From Streptomyces canus (GTDB taxonomy: Bacteria > Actinomycetota > Actinomycetes > Streptomycetales > Streptomycetaceae): DNA of 64,000 nt. Where the stretch lies: positions 3,968,001 through 4,032,000 of the forward strand of contig NZ_JAUSWW010000001.1 in NCBI RefSeq assembly GCF_030815415.1, given 5' to 3'. The translations under genes and the position numbers were made by a program. Below the pieces are notes generated by a model. It had not been told where the DNA came from and did no database searches. It worked only from the letters and a program-made list of their open reading frames with translations. Below, piece after piece: positions 51,609-59,576 of the stretch; position 1 is the stretch's first letter, and every line of letters begins with the position of its first letter.

Positions 51609-52952
51609 ATGTCTCAACTGATCGAGGCGGTCCGGCACGGCGCGGACCCGGACGAACTACTGGCCTGTCCCGTACCGGAGTCCTATCGCGCGGTCTTCCT
51701 GCGCCGCGAGGACGAGGACCTGTTCAAGGGGCTCGACAGCCGCGACAAGGACGTACGGCGCACCCTGCACCTCGGCGAGGTGCCCATGCCGGAGCTGGCG
51801 CCGGACGAGGTGCTGGTCGCGGTGATGGCGTCCGCCGTCAACTACAACACCGTCTGGTCCGCGCTGTACGAGCCGATGTCGACCTTCGGGTTCCTGGGCC
51901 GGTTCGCCCGCGAGGGCCACTGGGAGGCACGGCACGACCGCGACTACCAGGTCGTCGGGTCCGACGCGGCCGGCGTGGTGGTCCGGGTGGGCGGCGCCGT
52001 ACGGCACTGGTCCCCGGGTGACCGGGTGGTGGTGAACCCGCCGTACATCGACGAACAGGATCCCGTCGCCCAGCGGGACGGGATGCTGACCACGGGCATG
52101 CTCGCCTGGGGGTTCGAGACCAACTTCGGCGCGTTCGGCGACTTCGCCGTGGCCCGCGCCTCGCAGCTCGTGCCGATGCCACCGCATCTGTCGTGGGAGG
52201 AGGCCGCCTGCAACACGCTGTGTCTCGGCACCTCCTACCGCATGCTGATCGGTGACCACGGCGCCCGGATCAGGGCCGGGGACATCGTGCTGGTCTGGGG
52301 CGCGGCGGGCGGGCTCGGCAGCTACGCCGTGCAGCTGGTGCGGCAGGCCGGCGGGATCGCCGTCGGGGTGGTCGGCTCGCGGGACAAGGCCGACCTGGTG
52401 GAACGGCTGGGCTGCCAGGTCGTCGTCGACCGCAACGACGTGGGGCTCGGCGACGACGAGGACGACGCCTCCGCGTGGCGGGCGCTGGGCTCGGTCATCC
52501 GCAAGGAGCTCGGCGAGGATCCGCACGTCGCCTTCGAGCACGTCGGCAGGTCCACCTTCGAGACCTCGGTGAACGTGGTGCGGCGCGGCGGTGTGGTCGT
52601 GACTTGCGGGTCCAGCAGCGGATACCGGCACGTCTACGACAACCGCTATCTGTGGATGAAGCTCAAGCGGGTCATCGGCAGCCACGGCGCCAACATCGAC
52701 GAGGCGTGGGAGGCGAACCGGCTGCTGCGCCTCGGCATGGTCGTGCCCGCCCTCTCCCGGGTCTTCCCCCTGGCCCAGGCCGCGGAGGCCACCCGCTCGG
52801 TACAGCTCAACGCCCACGAGGGCAAGGTGGGCCTGCTGAACCTGGCGACCGCGGAGGGCCAGGGCGTACAGGACCCGGGGCTGCGGGAGCGGATCGGCGA
52901 GCCCCGACTGCGACTCTTCCGCGACCACGCCGGACAGGTGGCCCGACCGTGA
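51609..52952 (+). CDS. ccr: Crotonyl-CoA carboxylase/reductase
   Basis: 447 aa medium-chain reductase that uses NADPH and CO2 to turn 2-enoyl-CoA into 2-alkylmalonyl-CoA, extender units for polyketides. Family hallmarks: SAVNYNTVWSALYEP (Asn of the CO2 pocket), AWGFETNFGAFGDFA (Phe/Glu of the pocket), cofactor motif WGAAGGLGSYAVQL and NRYLWMKLKRVIGSHGAN (His of the pocket). No PKS is in the window, so the product may be loaded on the stand-alone carrier or processed by the neighbouring mutase. Its stop overlaps the first mini-ORF start (GTGA). Confidence 0.93.
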   Translation: MSQLIEAVRHGADPDELLACPVPESYRAVFLRREDEDLFKGLDSRDKDVRRTLHLGEVPMPELAPDEVLVAVMASAVNYNTVWSALYEPMSTFGFLGRFAREGHWEARHDRDYQVVGSDAAGVVVRVGGAVRHWSPGDRVVVNPPYIDEQDPVAQRDGMLTTGMLAWGFETNFGAFGDFAVARASQLVPMPPHLSWEEAACNTLCLGTSYRMLIGDHGARIRAGDIVLVWGAAGGLGSYAVQLVRQAGGIAVGVVGSRDKADLVERLGCQVVVDRNDVGLGDDEDDASAWRALGSVIRKELGEDPHVAFEHVGRSTFETSVNVVRRGGVVVTCGSSSGYRHVYDNRYLWMKLKRVIGSHGANIDEAWEANRLLRLGMVVPALSRVFPLAQAAEATRSVQLNAHEGKVGLLNLATAEGQGVQDPGLRERIGEPRLRLFRDHAGQVARP

Positions 52953-53089
52953 CCACCCCGTACGACAGCGCCCCCGAGACCTTCCGCCACCGCCCGGCCA
53001 GGACGCCGGGAGCGATCACCGACACCACCGCGGACAAGGCCCGGCCGCAACCTCTCCACGACCACACCGAGCAGGCGGGACGCACATGA
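52949..53089 (+). CDS. Mini-ORF 1 of a coupled tandem array
   Basis: 46 aa, GTG start overlapping the ccr stop (GTGA) and stop overlapping the next ATG (ATGA). MTTPYDSAPETFRHRPARTPGAITD... resembles the first residues of the valine adenylation protein downstream (MTTPYLSIPEAFRRQVVRGPEAV). It is the most A-domain-like of the four at its N-terminus. Whether it is translated into a functional peptide is unknown. Confidence 0.6.
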   Translation: MTTPYDSAPETFRHRPARTPGAITDTTADKARPQPLHDHTEQAGRT

Positions 53090-53226
53090 CCACCCGTCAC
53101 GACCGCGCCCCCGAGACCTCCCGCCACCGCCCGGCCAGGACGCCGGGAGCGATCACCGACACCACCGCGGACAAGGCCCGGCCGCAACCTCTCCACGACC
53201 ACACCGAGCAGGCGGGACGCACATGA
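53086..53226 (+). CDS. Mini-ORF 2 of a coupled tandem array
   Basis: 46 aa (MTTRHDRAPETSRHRPARTPG...), identical in sequence to mini-ORF 3. It starts and ends with 4-nt ATGA overlaps, so it could be translated by termination-reinitiation from mini-ORF 1. Confidence 0.6.
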   Translation: MTTRHDRAPETSRHRPARTPGAITDTTADKARPQPLHDHTEQAGRT

Positions 53227-53363
53227 CCACCCGTCACGACCGCGCCCCCGAGACCTCCCGCCACCGCCCGGCCAGGACGCCGGGAGCGATCACCGACACC
53301 ACCGCGGACAAGGCCCGGCCGCAACCTCTCCACGACCACACCGAGCAGGCGGGACGCACATGA
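53223..53363 (+). CDS. Mini-ORF 3 of a coupled tandem array
   Basis: 46 aa, an exact copy of mini-ORF 2 at nucleotide level, again bounded by ATGA overlaps. The lack of any difference between the two copies indicates a very recent duplication or gene conversion. Confidence 0.6.
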   Translation: MTTRHDRAPETSRHRPARTPGAITDTTADKARPQPLHDHTEQAGRT

Positions 53364-53503
53364 CCACCCGTCACGACCGCGCCCCCGAGACCTCCCGCCA
53401 CCGCCCGGTCGGGGCGCCGGGAGCGATCACCGTCACCACCGCGGACGAGGAGGACCGGTCGCGGCCTTTCCGCGGCCGTGTCCGGTGGGTGGGGCGCGCA
53501 TGA
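53360..53503 (+). CDS. Mini-ORF 4 of a coupled tandem array
   Basis: 47 aa. Its first 16 residues equal mini-ORFs 2 and 3, then it diverges (VGAPGAITVTTADEEDRSRPFRGRV...). Its stop overlaps the ATG of the valine adenylation gene by 4 nt, so translation of that gene may depend on reading through the whole array. Confidence 0.6.
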   Translation: MTTRHDRAPETSRHRPVGAPGAITVTTADEEDRSRPFRGRVRWVGRA

Positions 53504-55077
53504 CCACCCCGTACCTCAGCATTCCCGAGGCCTTTCGTCGTCAGGTCGTCCGGGGGCCGGAGGCGGTTGCCGTCGCCGGGGCGGGGGAGGAGCTGACCTA
53601 CGGTGAGCTGGACCGTCGCTCGGACGCGTGGGCGGATGCGCTCGTCGCGGGCGGGGTGCTGCCCGGTGACCGGGTGCTGATGTGCCTGGAGCGGTCGGTG
53701 TCGCTGGTCGTCGGCCTGCTCGCGATCCTCAAGGCGTCGGCGGCGTATCTTCCGGTGGACCTCGGCGAGGCGCCCGCGCGGCTGGCGGGCATCGTCGCGG
53801 ACGCGGAGGTACGGCTGGCGTTGTGCGATGCGGTGGGGGCCGGGGTGCTGGCGGCGCATGGGGTGCCGATGCTGTTGGTCGGACGGTCCGGCGAGGCGCC
53901 GACGGATACGGCGGCAAGGGTCCCCCTCGACGTACCCGTGCCCCTGGCGCCCGCGGTCCCCGGCATCCCCGTACCCCTTGCCGGGCACCCCGCGACCGGG
54001 CCCGAGGATGTCGCCTGCGTCATGTACACCTCCGGCTCCACCGGCCGTCCGAAGGGCGTGCTCGTGCCGCACCGGGCCGTGCTGAACCTCGTTCACGAGC
54101 CGAACTACGTCACCCTGGACGGCCACGACCGGCTCCTCCAGCTCGCCCCGGTCGCCTTCGACGCGGCGACCTTCGAGATCTGGGGCGCCCTGCTGAACGG
54201 CGCCCGGCTGGAGGTGGCGCCGACCGGTCCGCTCGGTGCGGAGGGGCTGGGCGGGCTGCTGCGGGAGCGGGGCATCACGGTCCTGTGGCTGACCGCGGCA
54301 CTGTTCCACCGTCAGATCGACTTCGACGCCGGTTCGTTGAGCTCGCTGCGCGTGCTCCTGGCGGGCGGTGACGTGCTGTCCGTCGAACACGTCCGGCGAC
54401 TCCGCGCGGCCGCCCCCGACGTGCGGATCGTCAATGGTTACGGCCCGACCGAGGCCACCACCTTCTCGCTGTGCCACCGGATCGCGCCGGACGAGGAGTT
54501 CCCCCGCTCGGTCCCGATCGGCGTCCCCGTCCAGGGCACCGAGGCCCAACTGCGGGACGACTCCGGGGCCGTCGTGCCCGAGGGCGTCGAGGGCGAGCTG
54601 TGGATCGCCGGAGCGGGCGTGGGCCTCGGCTACTGGCGCCGCCCCGACCTGACCGCCGAGCGGTTCGTCACCGACGCCGACGGCCGCACCTGGTACCGCA
54701 CCGGCGACCTGGCCCGCCGACGGGCCGACGGCGTCCACGAGTTCCTCGGCCGGATCGACGGCCAGGTCAAGCTGCTCGGCCACCGCGTGGAACCCGGCGA
54801 GATCGAGAACCTGCTCGCGGAGTGCCCGCCCATCGGCCAGGCCGCCGTGGGCGTACGCACCAACCTCGTGGGCGATCCCAAACTCGTCGCCTGGGTCACC
54901 CTCACCGCCCCGCTGGACCGCCGCGCACTGCGCGCCCGACTCCGCCGCGAACTGCCCGAGTACATGGTGCCGACGCTCTTCGCAGCCGTCGACGCGCTGC
55001 CCGTGACCGCCAACGGCAAGGTCGACCGGAACGCCCTGCCGACCCCCGACTGGCGACGTAAGGAGAACTATGTCTGA
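53500..55077 (+). CDS. Stand-alone NRPS adenylation domain, predicted valine-specific
   Basis: 525 aa from ATG 53500, coupled to mini-ORF 4. Adenylation motifs are complete: YTSGSTGRPKG (A3, residues 176-186), FDAATFE (A4), NGYGPTEATT (A5), YRTGDL (A7), GQVKLLGHRVEPGEIE (A8) and NGKVDR (A10, Lys507). Aligning to GrsA by eye, the ten specificity residues read D-A-F-W-L-G-G-T-F-K, the established bacterial valine code. It should activate L-valine as the adenylate and load it on a PCP in trans, most simply the 82-aa PCP whose gene overlaps by 8 nt. No MbtH-like gene was seen nearby. Confidence 0.93.
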   Translation: MTTPYLSIPEAFRRQVVRGPEAVAVAGAGEELTYGELDRRSDAWADALVAGGVLPGDRVLMCLERSVSLVVGLLAILKASAAYLPVDLGEAPARLAGIVADAEVRLALCDAVGAGVLAAHGVPMLLVGRSGEAPTDTAARVPLDVPVPLAPAVPGIPVPLAGHPATGPEDVACVMYTSGSTGRPKGVLVPHRAVLNLVHEPNYVTLDGHDRLLQLAPVAFDAATFEIWGALLNGARLEVAPTGPLGAEGLGGLLRERGITVLWLTAALFHRQIDFDAGSLSSLRVLLAGGDVLSVEHVRRLRAAAPDVRIVNGYGPTEATTFSLCHRIAPDEEFPRSVPIGVPVQGTEAQLRDDSGAVVPEGVEGELWIAGAGVGLGYWRRPDLTAERFVTDADGRTWYRTGDLARRRADGVHEFLGRIDGQVKLLGHRVEPGEIENLLAECPPIGQAAVGVRTNLVGDPKLVAWVTLTAPLDRRALRARLRRELPEYMVPTLFAAVDALPVTANGKVDRNALPTPDWRRKENYV

Positions 55078-55318
55078 GGTGCGCGACCGGCTCGCGGACA
55101 CCGTCACCGCGGTCTGGACCGAGGTGCTCGGCATCGACGGGATCGGCCCCGACGACGACTTCTTCGACCTGGGCGGCGACTCCCTGGTGGCCACCCGGCT
55201 CACCGCCCGGCTGGAACAGCGGCTCGGCACCGCGATCGACGTACTGACGGTGTTCGACCACCCCACGATCGGGGAGCTCGTCACGGAACTGGAGAAGGCA
55301 CATGGCGACCGGCTCTGA
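55070..55318 (+). CDS. Stand-alone peptidyl carrier protein
   Basis: 82 aa. The phosphopantetheine site is FFDLGGDSLVATRL with Ser38, a typical PCP signature. It overlaps the valine adenylation gene by 8 nt upstream and the MFS gene by 17 nt downstream, so all three are translationally linked. It is the probable acceptor of the activated valine and the donor for a trans-acting condensation domain. Confidence 0.92.
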   Translation: MSEVRDRLADTVTAVWTEVLGIDGIGPDDDFFDLGGDSLVATRLTARLEQRLGTAIDVLTVFDHPTIGELVTELEKAHGDRL

Positions 55319-56579
55319 GACCGCCGGGAGCGGAGCGCCTGCGCCCGCTCCGAACAGGCGGAACGTACGGCTGTGGCTGGCCGGGACGTCCGTCTCGCTG
55401 TTCGGCGATGCCGCGCTGTGGATCGCGCTCGGCATCTGGATGAAGGACCTGACGGATTCCGACGGCGCGGCCGGACTGGCCTTCGCCGCCTATGTGCTGC
55501 CCCGCCTCGGCGCCCCGTTCCTCGGTCTGGTCGTGGACCGCTACCGGCGCCGGCCACTGATCGCGCTGATCAACTTCGCGCTGGCCGGCTGGGTGTGCCT
55601 GGCCTTCCTGGTCCACGACAAGGACCAGGCGTGGCTGCTGTACCTGGTGCTGTTCGGCATCGGCCTGGGCGTCGGCATGCACAACGCGGCGGGCAGCGCG
55701 CTGCTCACCCGCCTAGTGCCGGCCGAGGAACTGGGCCCCACCAACGCGCTGATGCGCACGCTCCAGGAGGGCGGCATGCTCGTCGCGCCCGCCGTCGGCG
55801 CTGCGCTGTACACGTGGGTCGGGCCGCGTGCCGTGGCCGGCCTTGAAGTGGTGACGTTCCTGGCGTGCGCCCTGTGCGTGCTGGCGGTGAAGGTCGACGA
55901 GCCCGAGCCGAAGCGGCCGGACGGCAAGCTCGTCCAGGAACTCCTGGCCGGCGTACGGCATCTGGGACGCACCCCGCAGCTGCGCGCGGTCTCCGTGGCC
56001 ATGGGGCTCGGCCTGCTCGGCTTCGGCTTCATCGAGACGCTGATCTACGCCGTCGCCGACGAGGGTCTGCATCGCAGCGCGTCGTTCGTCGGGGTGCTCA
56101 CCGTCGTCAAGGGCGTCGGCTCGGTGCTGGGCGGTCTCGCCGGGGTGCGGGTGCTCAAGCGGATGGGGCCGGGCCGGGAGGCGATGCTGACCGTGTTCGG
56201 GCTCGGCACGATGGGCCTGGGCTGCGCCCTGCTCGTCCTGCCCGGCGTGGTGGCGGCGCTGGCGGGTGTCTTCGTGATCGGCCTGGGCATCCCCGGCGCG
56301 GTCGTCGGCCTGTACACCTCCGTGCAGCGCAACTCCCCCGACCGGCTCCAGGGCCGGGTCGCCTCGGCGGCGAGCATGCTCGCGACCGCGCCCCAGGTGC
56401 TGGCCGTGTTCACCAGCGCCGCGCTGGTGGCGAGCGTCGACTTCCGGGTTTTGCTGGGCGTGATGACCGTCCTGGTCCTGGGCGGCTCCGGCTACCTCGC
56501 CCTGCGGATGCGCGACTTCCCCGCCGTGCCCCGGCCCACCACAGCGCAGCCGCACTCCGCGCCCGCCGCGGCGGAGTGA
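55302..56579 (+). CDS. MFS transporter, probable product exporter
   Basis: 425 aa with about 12 hydrophobic helices. The first loop (YVLPRLGAPFLGLVVDRYRRRPLI) is the MFS motif-A region, and a second copy (VLKRMGPGREAML) follows the central loop, so both halves are present. It belongs to the MFS_3/enterobactin exporter-like group that often accompanies NRPS genes. Its gene overlaps the PCP gene by 17 nt. It likely exports the cluster's product and may confer self-resistance. Confidence 0.9.
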   Translation: MATGSETAGSGAPAPAPNRRNVRLWLAGTSVSLFGDAALWIALGIWMKDLTDSDGAAGLAFAAYVLPRLGAPFLGLVVDRYRRRPLIALINFALAGWVCLAFLVHDKDQAWLLYLVLFGIGLGVGMHNAAGSALLTRLVPAEELGPTNALMRTLQEGGMLVAPAVGAALYTWVGPRAVAGLEVVTFLACALCVLAVKVDEPEPKRPDGKLVQELLAGVRHLGRTPQLRAVSVAMGLGLLGFGFIETLIYAVADEGLHRSASFVGVLTVVKGVGSVLGGLAGVRVLKRMGPGREAMLTVFGLGTMGLGCALLVLPGVVAALAGVFVIGLGIPGAVVGLYTSVQRNSPDRLQGRVASAASMLATAPQVLAVFTSAALVASVDFRVLLGVMTVLVLGGSGYLALRMRDFPAVPRPTTAQPHSAPAAAE

Positions 56580-56744
56580 CGTACCGCCGCGCCAGGCACT
56601 GTCCGGTGGACGCCAGGGTCTGTCCGGCGGATCGGCGCGGCGGCCGACCCGAGCGAAGCCGAGTGACGACGCAGCAGACCGCGACGCCCGCGTGGCCCCG
56701 GCCGGACCCAGGAGCCGGCCCCGCACCTTCCGAAGGAGATTCCC

Positions 56745-59576
56745 ATGACCGGCGCCCCCGTGGTGCTGCCTCTGACACCCCAGCAGCGAGGCGTGTACTT
56801 CCTGCACTGTCTGGCCCCGGACAGCGCGGTGTACAACGTGCCGATCGTGCTGCGGGTGCGCGGCGGTCTGGACCGCGGGCGGCTCCAGCGCGCGGTGGAC
56901 GTGCTGGTGACCCGGCATCAGGCGCTGCGGCTGACGGTGCGGGAGAGCGACGGGCAGGTGCTCCAGCTGATCCACCCCGCGGACGCGGCGCCCCGGGTCG
57001 AGGTCAACTGGATCGCGCTGCCGGGCGCGGACCTGACCCGGGCGGCCGCGGAGGTCGTGCGGTACGCGGGCCGGCCCTTCGACGTGGTGCGCGGTCCCCT
57101 GATGCGGGTGGACGTCGTGGACCTCGGTGGCGAGGAGCACGCGGTGTCGCTGTGCTTCCACCACCTGGTCATCGACGAGATCGCGGCGACCGCGCTGGCC
57201 GGCGAACTGCACCGGCTCTACGAGGATCCCGCCGCCCTGCCCGCGTCCGGCCCCGAGCACCAGTACGCCGAGTTCTGCGCCGGACTGCTGGCCGAGCCCG
57301 ATCCGAAGGGCCTCGCCTTCTGGCGGGAGCGGCTGGCGGGGATGCCGGTGCTGCCGCTGCCCGAGGAGCATGTCCCCGGGGAGCACGGGCTGTTCACCGG
57401 GGACCGGGTCGGCTTCACCGTGCCCGAGGCCGTGTCGGCGCGCGTCGCCGAGGTGAGCCGCGCCCACCGGGTCTCGGAGTTCATGGTGTTCCACGCCGCG
57501 CTGCTGGTGCTGCTGCACCGGTGGACCGGCGCCGAGGACATCGCCGTGGGCACGCCGATGAGCGGCCGGGTCGACGAGCGGTTCGCCGAGACCGTGGGCT
57601 TCTTCCAGAACACGGTCGTGCTGCGCGGCACGGTCGACCCCGGGCAGAGCTTCGCGGCGCTGCTCAAGGCGTCCCGGCGGACCGTGCTGGAGGGCCTGCA
57701 ACGCCAGCACGTGCCCTTCGAGACGGTCGTGGACGCGGTCCGGCCGTCCCGGGAGTCCACCCGCAACCCGCTGTTCCAGGTGGCGCTGGTCTTCAACCGG
57801 CGCAAGGTCGAGCAGGACTGGAGCCTGCCGGGCCTGACGGTGGAGCCGCTGCCGTTCCCGTGGCCGACCTCGCACTTCGATCTGGCGCTGACCCTGCTGC
57901 ACGAGTACGGGGTGCTCAAGGGCGACTTCGCCTACAGCGCGCAGCGGTTCTCCCGGGCCACGGCCGAACGGCTGACCGTGGTGTTCCTGCGGCTGCTCGG
58001 CGGACTGCTGGCGGACCCGGACGCGCCGGTCGGCGACATCGACCTGATGGACGCCGAGGAGCGGGCGCGGGTGCGGGAGCTGAGCACCGCGAGCGGCCGG
58101 CAGGTGCTGGACGGACGGGGCCGGGTGCTGCCGCTCGGCTTCCACGGCGCCGTGCACACCGCGGACCCGGCCGGCGGGCGGCCGGTGCCGACCGGGGAGC
58201 GCGGCCGGTTCACCGCGGACGGACGGTTCGAGCTGTGGCGCGATCCCGTCGAGTCGGCCCTGGAGGCGCATCCGGGTGTGCTGGCCGCCGCCGTGGTGCG
58301 GCTGCCCGCCGCCGAGGACGGCGGCGGCGAGCGGCTCGTCGCCTGTGCCGTGCCGCGCCCGGGCACCGAACCGCCCGCGCCGCGCGAGCTGTCGGCCCAT
58401 CTGCAGGCCCGGGTGCCGACGCATCTGCTGCCGCAGCGGATCGTCGTACGGGACGAGATCCCCACCGGGGCGGACGGCCGCCCCGACCCGGCCGCGCTGG
58501 CCGCCGTGCCCGGACCGGCCGAAGGGGCGCCGGAGGAGGCCGCCGACGACGCTCCGCGCGATGCCGTCGAGCGGCGGCTGGTGGAGTTGTTCGAGGAGCT
58601 CCTCGGCGTGCCGGGACTCGGCCGCCACGACAACTTCTTCGACTACGGCGGCCAGTCGCTGCTGGCGGTCCGGCTGGTCGCACGGGTCGCCGAGGAACTG
58701 GGCCGCCCGCTCGGCGTCGGCGTCTTCATGAACAACCCGACCGTGGCCGCCCTGGCCCGGGCCCTCGCCGGGGACGGCTCTGGCGACCCCGCCGGTCTGG
58801 TGCGTCTGCGCACTCCTGCGGGCGCCCCCTCGGACGTGGCGGTGGCCCTGATCCACCCGGTCGGCGGCACCCTCATGTGCTACGCGCCCCTGGTCGGCCT
58901 CCTGCCCGAGGACACCGAGGTGGTCGGCCTGGAGCGGGTCGCGGGCGCCCACCCCGACGACAACGCCTACGCGGACCTCGTCGACCGGTACGCCACCACC
59001 CTGGCCGACGCCCTGCCCGGCCGCCGGATCGCCCTGCTGGGCTGGTCGCTCGGCGGTGTCCTGGCCCACTCGGTCGCCGACCGGCTCACCGAACTCGGCC
59101 ACGACGTCGCCCTGGTGGCCCTGCTGGACTCCCTCGCCCAGCGCACCGCCGAGGACGCCGAGCGGATGTCCGCCACGTCCGCGGAGCTGTTCGCGCTCGC
59201 CGGTTCGGTGCTCCGGGACGGCACCGGTGTCCTCGGGGCCACCGCCGGGCAACGACTGCTCATGCGGCGCTTCGGCGTCGACCTGGACCTCCTGCGCGAC
59301 ACACCCGCGGACCAGGCCGCCCGCATGCTGGAGGACTGGGCGCGGCTGCTCGGCCTGGTGGCCGGGTGCGCCCCGGCGAAGACCACCGCGCCCCTCCAGC
59401 TGTTCCTGTGCGCGGACAACCCGGCCGGCTACCCGGAAGCGCTGGCCGCGAGCTGGGAGGGCCTCGGCGGGGCGCTGGAGCTGCGCCGGGTGCCCGGGAC
59501 GCACATCGAGGTGCTCGCGTCCCCCGCGGTGGAGCAGGTCGCGGCGGCGTTCACCGAGCGAACAGGACGGTCATGA
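56745..59576 (+). CDS. NRPS: C - relic A subdomain - PCP - thioesterase
   Basis: 943 aa, after a GAAGGAGA ribosome-binding site. A condensation domain spans about 5-440 with HHLVIDE at 139-145 (second His intact, final Gly of HHxxxDG replaced by Glu). Residues about 455-590 match only the C-terminal subdomain of an adenylation domain, with the A10 Lys motif lost (GADGRPD), so the domain cannot activate an amino acid. A PCP follows (FFDYGGQSLLAVRL, Ser638), then a type I thioesterase with GWSLGG (Ser768), Asp795 and His920. The PCP must be loaded in trans and the TE should release the finished product. The stop overlaps the oxygenase start (ATGA). Confidence 0.92.
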   Translation: MTGAPVVLPLTPQQRGVYFLHCLAPDSAVYNVPIVLRVRGGLDRGRLQRAVDVLVTRHQALRLTVRESDGQVLQLIHPADAAPRVEVNWIALPGADLTRAAAEVVRYAGRPFDVVRGPLMRVDVVDLGGEEHAVSLCFHHLVIDEIAATALAGELHRLYEDPAALPASGPEHQYAEFCAGLLAEPDPKGLAFWRERLAGMPVLPLPEEHVPGEHGLFTGDRVGFTVPEAVSARVAEVSRAHRVSEFMVFHAALLVLLHRWTGAEDIAVGTPMSGRVDERFAETVGFFQNTVVLRGTVDPGQSFAALLKASRRTVLEGLQRQHVPFETVVDAVRPSRESTRNPLFQVALVFNRRKVEQDWSLPGLTVEPLPFPWPTSHFDLALTLLHEYGVLKGDFAYSAQRFSRATAERLTVVFLRLLGGLLADPDAPVGDIDLMDAEERARVRELSTASGRQVLDGRGRVLPLGFHGAVHTADPAGGRPVPTGERGRFTADGRFELWRDPVESALEAHPGVLAAAVVRLPAAEDGGGERLVACAVPRPGTEPPAPRELSAHLQARVPTHLLPQRIVVRDEIPTGADGRPDPAALAAVPGPAEGAPEEAADDAPRDAVERRLVELFEELLGVPGLGRHDNFFDYGGQSLLAVRLVARVAEELGRPLGVGVFMNNPTVAALARALAGDGSGDPAGLVRLRTPAGAPSDVAVALIHPVGGTLMCYAPLVGLLPEDTEVVGLERVAGAHPDDNAYADLVDRYATTLADALPGRRIALLGWSLGGVLAHSVADRLTELGHDVALVALLDSLAQRTAEDAERMSATSAELFALAGSVLRDGTGVLGATAGQRLLMRRFGVDLDLLRDTPADQAARMLEDWARLLGLVAGCAPAKTTAPLQLFLCADNPAGYPEALAASWEGLGGALELRRVPGTHIEVLASPAVEQVAAAFTERTGRS

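Larger units (their letters stand above)
52949..53499 (+). repeat. Tandem repeat, four units of 137-140 bp
   Basis: Units start at 52949, 53086, 53223 and 53360. Periods are 137, 137, 137 and then 140 bp to the adenylation gene. Units 2 and 3 are identical; unit 1 differs mainly in its first 35 nt; unit 4 diverges in its second half. 137 is not a multiple of three, so the reading frame changes with every unit, but each unit keeps its own start and stop. Confidence 0.9.

Noticed and set aside
52949-53499. CRISPR array
   Set aside because: Repeats are 137 bp, directly adjacent without spacers, and each carries an ORF; no cas gene is present.
56640-56744. A fifth mini-ORF (GTG near 56663, MTTQQTATPAW) before the C-PCP-TE gene
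   Set aside because: Its frame does not stop at the next start codon but runs on through the NRPS gene, and it lacks similarity to the tandem units beyond MTT.
55713-59504. 1263-aa minus-strand open frame
   Set aside because: Opposite-strand shadow of the MFS and NRPS genes, full of Gln/Arg/His/Gly runs with no domain.
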